From NCBI GenBank assembly GCA_964577205.1, contig CAZNYG010000021.1:1-30419 (forward strand): a DNA stretch of 30,419 nt, given 5' to 3'. Origin of the DNA: CAZNYG01 sp964577205 (GTDB lineage Bacteria; Elusimicrobiota; Endomicrobiia; Endomicrobiales; CAIRNS01). Below are positions 16,324-24,058 of this stretch, piece after piece. The notes beneath the pieces were generated by a model. It was not told where the DNA came from and did no database searches. It saw nothing but the letters and a program-made list of their open reading frames with translations. Within the stretch, counting starts at the first letter, position 1, and every line of letters starts with the position of its first letter. A program made the position numbers and the translations under genes.

Positions 16324-17784
16324 CTATTTATAGTCCATCAAATTCCAGCCGCAGCCGGGGGTAAGGCAGTACCCTTTTTCACCGTGGGAAAAGCAGTTCA
16401 GATCTTCTTTCCTGTCCAGGCCGGCGCTGACCAGTCCCGCGAACAGGCGGACGTAAAAATCCGCGCGGGTAAAAGCGTCGTAGCGTTCCCACTGGTTCCC
16501 CCAGCCGAAATCCTTCTCGAACCTGGAACGCACGAGCCCGGCTATGTGCCGGGGATGCCAGCCCGTCTTCATCAGCACCCGTGTCACCGTCTGAAGGTTC
16601 GTGGGTTTCAACAGATTGTCATTGGGCTGTGACAGGCAATGCGCCGCGCATGGAGGCAGCCTGTCCAATTCCAGCCGGTCGTAAGTCGCGGGCCACGTTT
16701 CCGGGAGATCTTGCTGAACGGAATCGAAAGAATGATGGAACCTGGACAGCTTCGACGACCGGTATGAACGTATAAGGCCGCTGACGCCTTCGGACGATTC
16801 CGGTATTGCGGTATCGACATGACGGGCGAAACGGGAGCACGCGTCAAAATCGCCGCGCAGCCGCAGCATCTTATCCAGGTCCATGTCCGGCGTCCTCGGA
16901 ACGGTAGCCATCACCGCGATCTCCTGAGCCGCCCTCTCCCCGAATTTATCGCGCAGCACCCGGTGTTTCTGATACACCGAGAACGGGCAGCGGACGTCGC
17001 GCGTGTACAGCGGGTCGCCGTACATGGAAAGGTCCAGCGCTACAGCTTCCTTCTCCGCCCCTCCGACGGCGACATCGGTGCACATAACCGGTATCCCCTT
17101 GTATTTTTTCCCCAGTTCCGCAATGATCAGGTGCGCGAAATATTCCAGCAGCCTGCCCATGCCCTCGAATGCCAGCCCCGCGTTCACGGGCACGGGACGG
17201 CAGCGGATACCCCGCGGGGAATGATATTTCTGTTCCAGTACCGGATTCACCGGCCCCAGCGCCTCCAGTTTCCGGTGCACGGGACTCGCGAAATCCACCC
17301 GGAAACTGAAATGATAGCCCTGCCCGGTCATGATAGGCAATACCTTTATGCCAAAAGATCCAAACGCCCTCATGATCAACTGATACAGGGGTTCAAGTTT
17401 TTCAAATACTTCCCGCGGCTTGAAGTAGGCTTCCGCCGGATAGACGAGATTGTAATACTCGACGTCCAGGACGCCGAGAGTGGCGTTCCGGTCCCAGACC
17501 GCCCGGAATATATCCATGCCCTGTTCCAGCAGCCTGAAGAACGATGACCGGGACGTCGAGAGAAAGTATTCCTCGGAATAGCGGTCGGCCTTCAGTTCCT
17601 CGCTGACGCCGGCAAGGTATTCCGCGGTGAAAGACTCGGGATCGATCTGCTGCCCGCCGCAATACTGCGCAATCCTGTCCCTTACCGCGCTGTCGGCGTA
17701 GTATTCCCCTATGGTCGTGACCGGAGGAACAGCATGAGAAGGATCTTTACGATGAATGGTCATATAATAACTGGCCTTACGCAT
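16324..17784 (-). CDS. Predicted archaeo-eukaryotic primase-like protein with C-terminal Cys cluster
   Basis: A 486-residue protein not assignable to a named bacterial family, but with the three ordered motifs of the archaeo-eukaryotic primase (AEP/PriS) fold. The first is 'GVLDVEYYNLVYP' (acidic pair D107/E109). The second is 'MTGQGYHFSFRVD' at 152-164, resembling the SGxGxH nucleotide-binding motif, with H158. The third is 'VALDLSMYGDPLYTRDVRCP' (D251, R265) followed by FSVYQKH, resembling the 'D...R.P.S.H.K' motif. The C-terminal ~115 residues begin 'LPPCAAHC' (C379, C383) and end with C464, C473 and C478, like the Fe-S domain of primase large subunit (PriL), so it may be a one-chain PriS-PriL-like primase. 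Its ATG overlaps the kinase stop by 8 nt; an alternative start is ATG 17763. The product could be DNA or RNA primers. The motif assignment is mine and needs a profile search. Confidence 0.6.
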   Translation of the reverse strand: MRKASYYMTIHRKDPSHAVPPVTTIGEYYADSAVRDRIAQYCGGQQIDPESFTAEYLAGVSEELKADRYSEEYFLSTSRSSFFRLLEQGMDIFRAVWDRNATLGVLDVEYYNLVYPAEAYFKPREVFEKLEPLYQLIMRAFGSFGIKVLPIMTGQGYHFSFRVDFASPVHRKLEALGPVNPVLEQKYHSPRGIRCRPVPVNAGLAFEGMGRLLEYFAHLIIAELGKKYKGIPVMCTDVAVGGAEKEAVALDLSMYGDPLYTRDVRCPFSVYQKHRVLRDKFGERAAQEIAVMATVPRTPDMDLDKMLRLRGDFDACSRFARHVDTAIPESSEGVSGLIRSYRSSKLSRFHHSFDSVQQDLPETWPATYDRLELDRLPPCAAHCLSQPNDNLLKPTNLQTVTRVLMKTGWHPRHIAGLVRSRFEKDFGWGNQWERYDAFTRADFYVRLFAGLVSAGLDRKEDLNCFSHGEKGYCLTPGCGWNLMDYK

Positions 17785-19333
17785 GATACTTCATCACCGG
17801 GAGAAGAAAGTACGCGATAGCGCCGCCGCCGGGCGCGTTTTCAAGGCCGAACCGTCCGCCGTGAGCCGTTATGATCCGTTTCACCAGCGCCAGGCCCAGC
17901 CCCGCGCCTTCCACCTGCCCGGTGAAAGAATCATCGATCTGGTAGAATCTCTCGAAGGCCTTTTCGCGTTCTTCCGCCGGGATGCCGGGGCCGTTGTCGA
18001 TGACGGAGATCCCCGCGACCCCGTCACCTCCGCGCGGCTCGATACGGACCTTCCGTGGCCTCCGCGGGTTGAATTTAACGGCGTTCTCCACAAGATTGCG
18101 CACGACCGAAACGATGCTGTTCCTGTCCATGATGACCGGAGCAAGAGCGGAAATGCTTTCCGCGATCTCCACAGCGGCGTCACGCTCTTCCAGGAAGGCA
18201 TGCATGCTTTCGACGGCCTGGCTGACCAGCGGGCCCAGAGGGTCCGGCGCCAGCGTCAGTGAAAGATCCTCCCTGTCCACCTGCGCGAAACTGAGCAGTT
18301 TTTCGACAAGGCTCGAAAGATGCGTCCCCTGCCTCTGGATACTGCTCAACGCTTTCCTCTGGAACGCGGTCAGCGCCGGATCGTCGAGAAGAAGAGGGCA
18401 GTATCCCGTGATCGCCACCAGCGGCGTCCGCAGTTTATGGCTGATGAGGGAAAGGAAGTTCTGTTTCAGCCTGTTTTCCCGGCGTTCGCTGGTGACGTCC
18501 CGGATCACGAAAATGATGCCTATCAGCTGGCCGTCATTCCCGGTGATCCGGCTGGCCGTACCCTGGAAGAACAACGGTTTTCCCTGCCGCCGGGTTATCT
18601 CCACTGGATACGAGACCTGGGTGCCGCTCAGGAATGCCATGAACCCGGGCGACATGTCATATCCCTCGATAAGGTGCGAGAATCTTTTGCCTTCGCACCG
18701 TTCCCTGCCGAACAGGATCTCGGCGACAAGGTTGTGATCCAGGATCGTGCCGTTCCCGTCTACGAGCAATGCCGCGTCGGACATCTGGGTAAAGACCGCC
18801 CGCAGCTTTTCTCTTTCGGCGCCAAGCGCTTCGAAGACGCGGGCGTTGACGATCGCCACCGCGGCCTGAGCCGCGAAAGCTTCCATGACGAACGCGTCCC
18901 TTTCGTCGAACTCACCTTCGGACCGGTTGATGGCTTCGATGACGCCGACCAGCCGGTTACGGTAGATCAAAGGGACCGCCAGAACGGAACGCGTGGTGTA
19001 ATGCGTACGTGAATCCGCCCCGGGCGACCATCTCTTGTCGGTATTCACGTCGTTGACAATGACGGCCGCGCGTTCGCCCGCCGCGCTTCCCGCGATGCCT
19101 TCGAACAGCTTCAGTCGCACCGCCTTCAATTCGGTTTCCCGTTCCGTCAGCGTCACATCAAAATATAACTCCTCCGTGGCGTCGTCGAACAGAAGGATGG
19201 ACGACGTCTCCGCGGATACCACTCCGGCGGCAAGCCGCATGATCAGCCTTAGAAGGTCGCTCAGTCGCAACGTGGAGGAAAGGGCTCGATTCGCTTCGAT
19301 AAGATGATGAGAAACAGGGAGGTTTTCGGACAT
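17777..19333 (-). CDS. Soluble sensor histidine kinase (GAF-PAS-HisKA-HATPase)
   Basis: A 518-residue kinase without membrane segments, so it senses a cytoplasmic cue. An N-terminal GAF domain (about 22-165, with 'SVLAVPLIYRNRLVGVIEAIN') is followed by a PAS domain (about 176-290, 'AALLVDGNGTILDHN', 'GIIFVIRDVT'), a HisKA dimerisation helix with phospho-acceptor H299 in 'LSLISHKLRTPL', and an ATPase domain with N box 'NLVENAVKFN', G1 'DNGPGIP', F box 'FERFYQ' and G2 'GAGLGLALVKR'. All catalytic boxes look intact. No response regulator is adjacent, so its partner is elsewhere. It overlaps the start of the primase-like gene by 8 nt (ATGCGTAA), implying cotranslation. The ATG at 19333 lacks a clear ribosome site. 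Confidence 0.93.
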   Translation of the reverse strand: MSENLPVSHHLIEANRALSSTLRLSDLLRLIMRLAAGVVSAETSSILLFDDATEELYFDVTLTERETELKAVRLKLFEGIAGSAAGERAAVIVNDVNTDKRWSPGADSRTHYTTRSVLAVPLIYRNRLVGVIEAINRSEGEFDERDAFVMEAFAAQAAVAIVNARVFEALGAEREKLRAVFTQMSDAALLVDGNGTILDHNLVAEILFGRERCEGKRFSHLIEGYDMSPGFMAFLSGTQVSYPVEITRRQGKPLFFQGTASRITGNDGQLIGIIFVIRDVTSERRENRLKQNFLSLISHKLRTPLVAITGYCPLLLDDPALTAFQRKALSSIQRQGTHLSSLVEKLLSFAQVDREDLSLTLAPDPLGPLVSQAVESMHAFLEERDAAVEIAESISALAPVIMDRNSIVSVVRNLVENAVKFNPRRPRKVRIEPRGGDGVAGISVIDNGPGIPAEEREKAFERFYQIDDSFTGQVEGAGLGLALVKRIITAHGGRFGLENAPGGGAIAYFLLPVMKYHA

Positions 19334-19355
19334 AGGTGATAAGACAACAACAAAA

Positions 19356-19511
19356 GGCGTTCTCGGGTTCTCGAGTTCTTTGGTTCTCGTGTTATTTAAA
19401 CGACATTAACAAGTTGAGCAACAAATGGAATGTTTCTTTTGCAATAGATCTCTGTTCCAGGGTAGACATCGTCAACTCAAGAACACGAGAACACACGAAC
19501 ACAAGAACGCC
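19356..19511. repeat. Inverted repeat pair (GTTCTCGTGTTCT word)
   Basis: The left arm (19356-19393) and the reverse complement of the right arm (19474-19511) match at about 28 of 38 positions and both start GGCGTTCT. Each is made of GTTCT(C/T)G-type words. The left arm lies just before the kinase start and the right arm about 15 bp past the phosphohexomutase stop, enclosing about 80 bp. The layout is MITE-like, but no target-site duplication or transposase is evident. Confidence 0.8.
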
Positions 19512-19526
19512 GTTATGCCTTTTCTG

Positions 19527-20963
19527 TTACGAGCCTTTAACGAATGCCTTTCCCAGGGCCGTAAGCTTTTTCAGCGCCGCGGGAGAGGCCCCTTCCAGGT
19601 ACAGCCGCACGACCGGTTCGGTCCCCGAAAGGCGCACGCCCATCCAGTTCCCGCCGGAAAGAATGAATTTGTATCCGTCCAAAGTGACCGCGCGTTCCAC
19701 GGAGAACGGCCCGAAACGTTCCGGCATTTTCTGCCCGAGTCTTTTTCTGAAAGCATCCATCTCTTCAGGCATCAGATGGAAGTTGACGCGGCCGGAATAC
19801 ACGGGCCCCACCAGTTTGTCCATCTCGGCTAGTATATTGCGGATAGGTTTCTTGCTCATCGCGGCCATCTCGGCCACAAGAAGGCAGGCCAGTATGCCGT
19901 CTTTCTCGGGCACATGTCCCCTGATCGTCAGGCCTCCCGATTCTTCGCCGCCGATGATGAAGCCGTCGCCTTCCCTGACCAGGATATCGCCGATATATTT
20001 GAAACCGACCGGCGTCTCAATGACTTTCACGCCGAACTTATCGGCGATACGGTCGATCATGTGTGTCGTCATGACGCTGCGGGCGCAAACGCCGGACCAG
20101 CGGCGCGTCTTTATCAGATGGTACAGAAGGGCCGAGATCGTCTGGTTGGGATTGATGAACGCGCCGTCGGCGTCAAGTATGCCGAAACGGTCGGCGTCGC
20201 CATCCGTGGCAAGGCCCAGCCGGCAAGATTCTTTTTTCATCAGCGAGGCCAGGCTCTTCAGGTTCTCTTCATTGGGCTCGGGAGCGCGGCCGCCGAACAA
20301 CACGTCGCGCCAGTCGCGTGTCACGGTCTGGCGGATGCCTGCTTCATCGAGAATTTCGTCCAGGTAGCCCGCCGCCGTTCCATTGAGCACGTCGGTCGCG
20401 ATCTTCAGGTTGGCCTTCTTGATCGCCTTGAGGTTGACCAGTTCCCTGATGCGTTTCAGATAAGCCGGGCGCGGATCGATATACTCGATCAGTTTCTGCC
20501 TTTTCGCTTCCTCGAAAGGGACGCGTTTTACCTGCGCGGGCGAAAGCTCGCGGCAGTATTTCTCGATCGCCTTCGTCGTCCCCGGCAGCGCCGGGCCTCC
20601 CCAGGATGGAGAGAACTTCAGCCCGTTGTACTGAGGCGGATTGTGGCTCGCGGTAAAATTGATGCCGCCGTCGGCTTTGCGGCGCAGGATCTCGTACGAG
20701 ATGACCGGGGTGGGCGTGTCGCGCCTGCACAACAGCGCTTTAATGCCGTTCGCGGCAAGGACCTCCGCAGACAGTTCCGAGAACCTTTCGGACAGGAAAC
20801 GGGTATCGTACCCGATTACGACCGCCTTCTGTTTTCCGGTTTTCCCTCCGGCCTCGTCCTTCGTCAGAAATTCGGCGATCGCCTGCGTGACCAGCCGCAC
20901 GTTATCGTAAGTGAATTCTTCAGCGATGATCCCCCGCCAGCCCGACGTCCCGAATGTTATCAT
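19527..20963 (-). CDS. Phosphoglucomutase/phosphomannomutase family phosphohexomutase
   Basis: A 478-residue alpha-D-phosphohexomutase that interconverts hexose 1- and 6-phosphates for sugar-nucleotide synthesis. The N-terminal 'ITFGTSGWRG' leads to the active-site loop 'TASHNPP' (104-110, phosphoserine S106), the Mg-binding 'DGDADR' (254-259), the sugar-binding 'GGEESGGL' loop and the phosphate-binding 'RLSGTEPVVRLYLEG' near the C-terminus. All four functional loops are intact. The frame continues upstream to 21005, but ATG 20963 has GAGGAG 6 nt before it and starts the conserved domain. Substrate (glucose, mannose or glucosamine) cannot be settled; the neighbouring GDP-mannose pyrophosphorylase-like gene favours mannose or glucose. 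Confidence 0.93.
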   Translation of the reverse strand: MITFGTSGWRGIIAEEFTYDNVRLVTQAIAEFLTKDEAGGKTGKQKAVVIGYDTRFLSERFSELSAEVLAANGIKALLCRRDTPTPVISYEILRRKADGGINFTASHNPPQYNGLKFSPSWGGPALPGTTKAIEKYCRELSPAQVKRVPFEEAKRQKLIEYIDPRPAYLKRIRELVNLKAIKKANLKIATDVLNGTAAGYLDEILDEAGIRQTVTRDWRDVLFGGRAPEPNEENLKSLASLMKKESCRLGLATDGDADRFGILDADGAFINPNQTISALLYHLIKTRRWSGVCARSVMTTHMIDRIADKFGVKVIETPVGFKYIGDILVREGDGFIIGGEESGGLTIRGHVPEKDGILACLLVAEMAAMSKKPIRNILAEMDKLVGPVYSGRVNFHLMPEEMDAFRKRLGQKMPERFGPFSVERAVTLDGYKFILSGGNWMGVRLSGTEPVVRLYLEGASPAALKKLTALGKAFVKGS

Positions 20964-20979
20964 AGCACTCCTCGAAAGA

Positions 20980-21247
20980 ATTTCAAATCGCAAATTCCAA
21001 ATCAAAAATTGAAAAGCAAAATCAACTGCCTCGAAATGACGAACATATTAAAATATATTCGGCATGTTAATGAACGAAGCGTTCTGCTTAACTGTCTGTA
21101 CCTCTGTCGTTTACCGTCTGTCTTCCCAAACCTATCGTTAATCTTTGTCTATCTTTGGCTCTCATTCTGCAATCCGAGATTTACGATACGCAATGTCTTT
21201 ATGCATTGCCTGGCCGTTCAATTTGCACTTTGCGATTTTAGATTTAC
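20980..21247. repeat. Inverted repeat pair (AAATCGCAAA word)
   Basis: The left arm at 20980-21022 (TTTCAAATCGCAAATT-like words) and the right arm at 21217-21247, whose reverse complement contains AAATCGCAAA and CAAATTGAA, flank about 195 bp. That interior also holds an imperfect palindrome at 21041-21062 (CGAACATATT/AATATATTCG) and a 6-bp hairpin near 21190-21209. The left arm abuts the phosphohexomutase ribosome-binding site; the right arm is about 11 bp past the next stop. Confidence 0.75.
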
Positions 21248-21258
21248 CATGTCTTTCT

Positions 21259-23757
21259 CTACTCCTGCCACCGCAGGACTTTCTCTCCGTATTCATCAAG
21301 CAGCCCGCGGGCCGTCTTTTCGTCGTCAGATTCCGCCCAGATATGGAAATAGGCCTCGTCCGGGTCCGGCAGGAGCAGCACCCAGCTCTTGTCGATGAAG
21401 AGTTTCACTCCGTCAACAAGCTCGGCTTTCCTGCCCTTGGCCTCCTGGATGGCGTGGCGCATGGCCTGACCCTTCTTGTCCCAGGGGCACGGCAGTTTCT
21501 TGTGCAGCACGTCGAAAGTGGGGATCTCCCGGCTGATGCGGTTCATGTGTATCTTCTCGCGAGCCATCATTTCCAGTATCTTGCCGATGGCGTACATCGC
21601 GTCTAAAGCCGGCTGGAATTCCGGGAAGATGAAACCGCCGGCGCGGTCGCCCACGAAAATAACATCGCTTTCACGCGCCGCCGCGCCGATCTGGCGGGGG
21701 CTCGCCGCGGTGCGGCGCACTTTTACGCCGTAACGGGACGCCAGTTCCTCCACTACGGATGAGACGTGGACAGGCACCGCGATAGTTCCTTTTCTGTACG
21801 TGCGCATAACCAGGTCCGCGACCAGCACCAGCGCCATGTCGTCGGGAAGTATGCGGCCGCGCTCATCGACAAGGAAGACCTTCTCCGCGCCGGTATCTAT
21901 GAGGAAACCCGCGTCCGCTTTCAGCGTGGTCACGATATCCGACAGCTGGCTGAGCGAATGGCGGAATTCCGTCTCCGTTTTCGTGATCTTGGTGGGGTTC
22001 ACGTACGCGTTGAGGGCCACGACATCCATGCCCAGTTCGCCCAGGATGGTCGGGAATATGATCGAAGCCGACGAATACGCGTAGTCGAGCACGACCTTGA
22101 ACTTCGCCTTGCTGATGGCGCCGCGGTCGATCGTCCTCAGGTATCCGCCCTTGTAATACTCCACCGCCTGCGGCGGCACGGTGATCTCGCCCACGTCGTC
22201 AATGTTGGCGCGGGAGAAATCCTCGCGGAAGAACAGCTGCTCGATGGCTTTCTCCTGCTTGATGGAAACGTCCGAACCGTGAGCGTCGAAAAATTTGATG
22301 TCGATAAGCCGGGCGTCGAACGGCGACTGGCGGACATGAATTCCTCCCGCCTCGCCTTCCTTGCCCAGTTCGTAGCGGACCACCGGGATAGGGGTCGTGC
22401 GGAGGTCGCCGACCTTGACGCCGGCGGAAAGCAGGCCGGAGATCATGGAACGCTTGATCATGCGGGTCGCCTTGTGCGCGTCCCGCGAAGTGATGACGTA
22501 GGCTCCCCTGCCGAGGTACGCGCCGTACGCGGAACCGATCTTGGCCGCGAACTCCGGAGTGATCTCGATATTGCCCAGGCCGGTGATGCCGTACGCGCTG
22601 AACAGCGCCCGGTTCCACTTTTCGCCCCAGACGAGGCTGGTGGAAAGGATCGCGCCTTCTTCCACTATCTTGTGCGGCCATATGCGCAGATTGGTCCTGA
22701 TGATGGCGCCGGCCCCGATAAAGCTTTCGTCGGAAATGATGGTCCCCACCTGAACGACGGCCCGGTCGCCTATTCGGGTCTTTTCGCCGATGACGGCTTC
22801 CTTGAGCCGGGCTTCCCGGCCCACTTCGACGCCGTTCCACAGGACCGATCCCAGTATCTCGGTCCGCGCATGGATGGTGACATTGTCGCCGATGACGGAA
22901 CGCCCCAGCCGCGCTCCCTTTTCCACTTTGCAGTTCCTGCCAAGGATCACCTGCCCGTCAACCTGCACCCCGTCTTCGATGACGGTGTTATCTCCACAGA
23001 TGATAGCCTTGTCGCTGACCTTCACCGGCCGGCCGTCGATGTCGATAGCGATCTTTCCGTCCAGAATGTCATAATGGGCGATGCGGTACTCTTCATGGTT
23101 GCCGACGTCCCTCCAGTAGCCTTCGGCGATGTAGCCGAACAGCGGCTGGCCTTCGCTCAGGAGGCGCGGGAAGAGGTCTTTCGAAAAGTCGAATGATTTA
23201 TCGGGGGGGATATAGGAGAAAACTTTCGGGTCGAGGATGTAAATGCCGGTGTTGATGGTATCGGAGAAGACTTCACCCCATGACGGTTTTTCGAGGAAAC
23301 GCTCGATGCGCCCGTCGTCATCTGTGATGACGACGCCGAACTGGAGAGGGTTGGGTACGCGCGTCAGAACCATGGTGGCCACGGCTTTCTTTGCGCGGTG
23401 GTACTCGATCGCTTTCGTCAGGTCGAAATCAGTGAGCACGTCTCCAGAGATGACCATGAACGTGCCGTCGATGTTATTCTCGGCGAACTTTACGCTGCCC
23501 GCGGTCCCGAGATCGGATTCCGGACGCAGGTATTTAACCGAGACACCCATGGCTGAACCGTCGCCGAAACAGCTGGTAATGACCTCCGGCTGGTAATACA
23601 GCATCATGGTCATGTCGGCCAGATCATGCTTCTTGAGCAGCCTGATGATGTGGTACAGCATCGGCTTGTTGCCCATGGGGGCCATGGGTTTGGGAACGTT
23701 GCAGGTAAGTGGTCTGAGACGCGTCCCGAAACCGCCGGCCATTATAACCGCGTGCAT
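21259..23757 (-). CDS. Mannose-1-phosphate guanylyltransferase / phosphomannomutase-like fusion
   Basis: An 832-residue fusion. Residues 1-235 are a nucleotidyltransferase domain with 'MAGGFGTRLRPLT', the KP motif 'VPKPMAPMGN' and catalytic 'SGDV' (D106), expected to make an NDP-sugar such as GDP-mannose. Residues about 245-375 are a left-handed beta-helix of hexapeptide repeats ('VILGRNCKVEKGARLGRSVIG'-type). Residues about 380-832 have the phosphohexomutase fold, but the serine loop reads 'GGIHVRQSPFD' instead of TASHNP and the metal loop reads 'DTGAEKVFLVDE' instead of DGDADR. The mutase half is therefore probably not a normal mutase and may be regulatory or structural; this architecture recurs in other bacteria. 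GAGAGG precedes ATG 23757. The intact mutase just downstream would supply the activity. Confidence 0.9.
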   Translation of the reverse strand: MHAVIMAGGFGTRLRPLTCNVPKPMAPMGNKPMLYHIIRLLKKHDLADMTMMLYYQPEVITSCFGDGSAMGVSVKYLRPESDLGTAGSVKFAENNIDGTFMVISGDVLTDFDLTKAIEYHRAKKAVATMVLTRVPNPLQFGVVITDDDGRIERFLEKPSWGEVFSDTINTGIYILDPKVFSYIPPDKSFDFSKDLFPRLLSEGQPLFGYIAEGYWRDVGNHEEYRIAHYDILDGKIAIDIDGRPVKVSDKAIICGDNTVIEDGVQVDGQVILGRNCKVEKGARLGRSVIGDNVTIHARTEILGSVLWNGVEVGREARLKEAVIGEKTRIGDRAVVQVGTIISDESFIGAGAIIRTNLRIWPHKIVEEGAILSTSLVWGEKWNRALFSAYGITGLGNIEITPEFAAKIGSAYGAYLGRGAYVITSRDAHKATRMIKRSMISGLLSAGVKVGDLRTTPIPVVRYELGKEGEAGGIHVRQSPFDARLIDIKFFDAHGSDVSIKQEKAIEQLFFREDFSRANIDDVGEITVPPQAVEYYKGGYLRTIDRGAISKAKFKVVLDYAYSSASIIFPTILGELGMDVVALNAYVNPTKITKTETEFRHSLSQLSDIVTTLKADAGFLIDTGAEKVFLVDERGRILPDDMALVLVADLVMRTYRKGTIAVPVHVSSVVEELASRYGVKVRRTAASPRQIGAAARESDVIFVGDRAGGFIFPEFQPALDAMYAIGKILEMMAREKIHMNRISREIPTFDVLHKKLPCPWDKKGQAMRHAIQEAKGRKAELVDGVKLFIDKSWVLLLPDPDEAYFHIWAESDDEKTARGLLDEYGEKVLRWQE

Positions 23758-23831
23758 TGTTCACCTCTCGAATTGTGGAGCCGCCATAGTTAGACAGGCC
23801 TCGACGCTGGCTCCCTCCCGCGTCCGCGGGA

Positions 23832-23861
23832 ATTATATTGAATTTTAACAAATCCTGTTGA
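23832..23861 (-). promoter_or_regulatory. Candidate promoter for the sugar-nucleotide genes
   Basis: On the minus strand, TCAACA (23861-23856), an 18-bp spacer and a consensus TATAAT (23837-23832). The predicted start near 23825 is about 68 nt before ATG 23757. The -35 is imperfect (4 of 6). It is divergent from the PBP promoter about 65 bp away. Confidence 0.45.
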
Positions 23862-23925
23862 AAATTGCAAAAGATACGCCGTTTCCGGCAGCAAAGGCAT
23901 TCACCGAAAAAACCGGTTTTACGTT

Positions 23926-23955
23926 TTGACAAAGCAACGCCATATAGGATATAAT
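23926..23955 (+). promoter_or_regulatory. Consensus sigma70 promoter of the class A PBP gene
   Basis: A perfect TTGACA (23926-23931), an 18-bp spacer and a perfect TATAAT (23950-23955). The predicted start near 23962 leaves a leader of about 97 nt before ATG 24059. Expression is expected to be strong and constitutive with a housekeeping sigma factor. Confidence 0.8.
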
Positions 23956-24058
23956 CAGGGGCGGGTTTGCCGGTATTTCGCCGGATCGGTCTTTATCGTC
24001 CGCACATACGCTTTCCCTTCTTCGCGGCGCAATCAAAAAAGGCGGTATTACCTCCATC

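Noticed and set aside
20964..21005. Upstream start for the phosphohexomutase
   Set aside because: The extra codons come from the AT-rich repeat arm; the conserved ITFGTSGWRG begins at ATG 20963 with GAGGAG upstream.
21766..23196. Plus-strand open frame of about 476 codons
   Set aside because: Antisense shadow of the pyrophosphorylase-mutase fusion.
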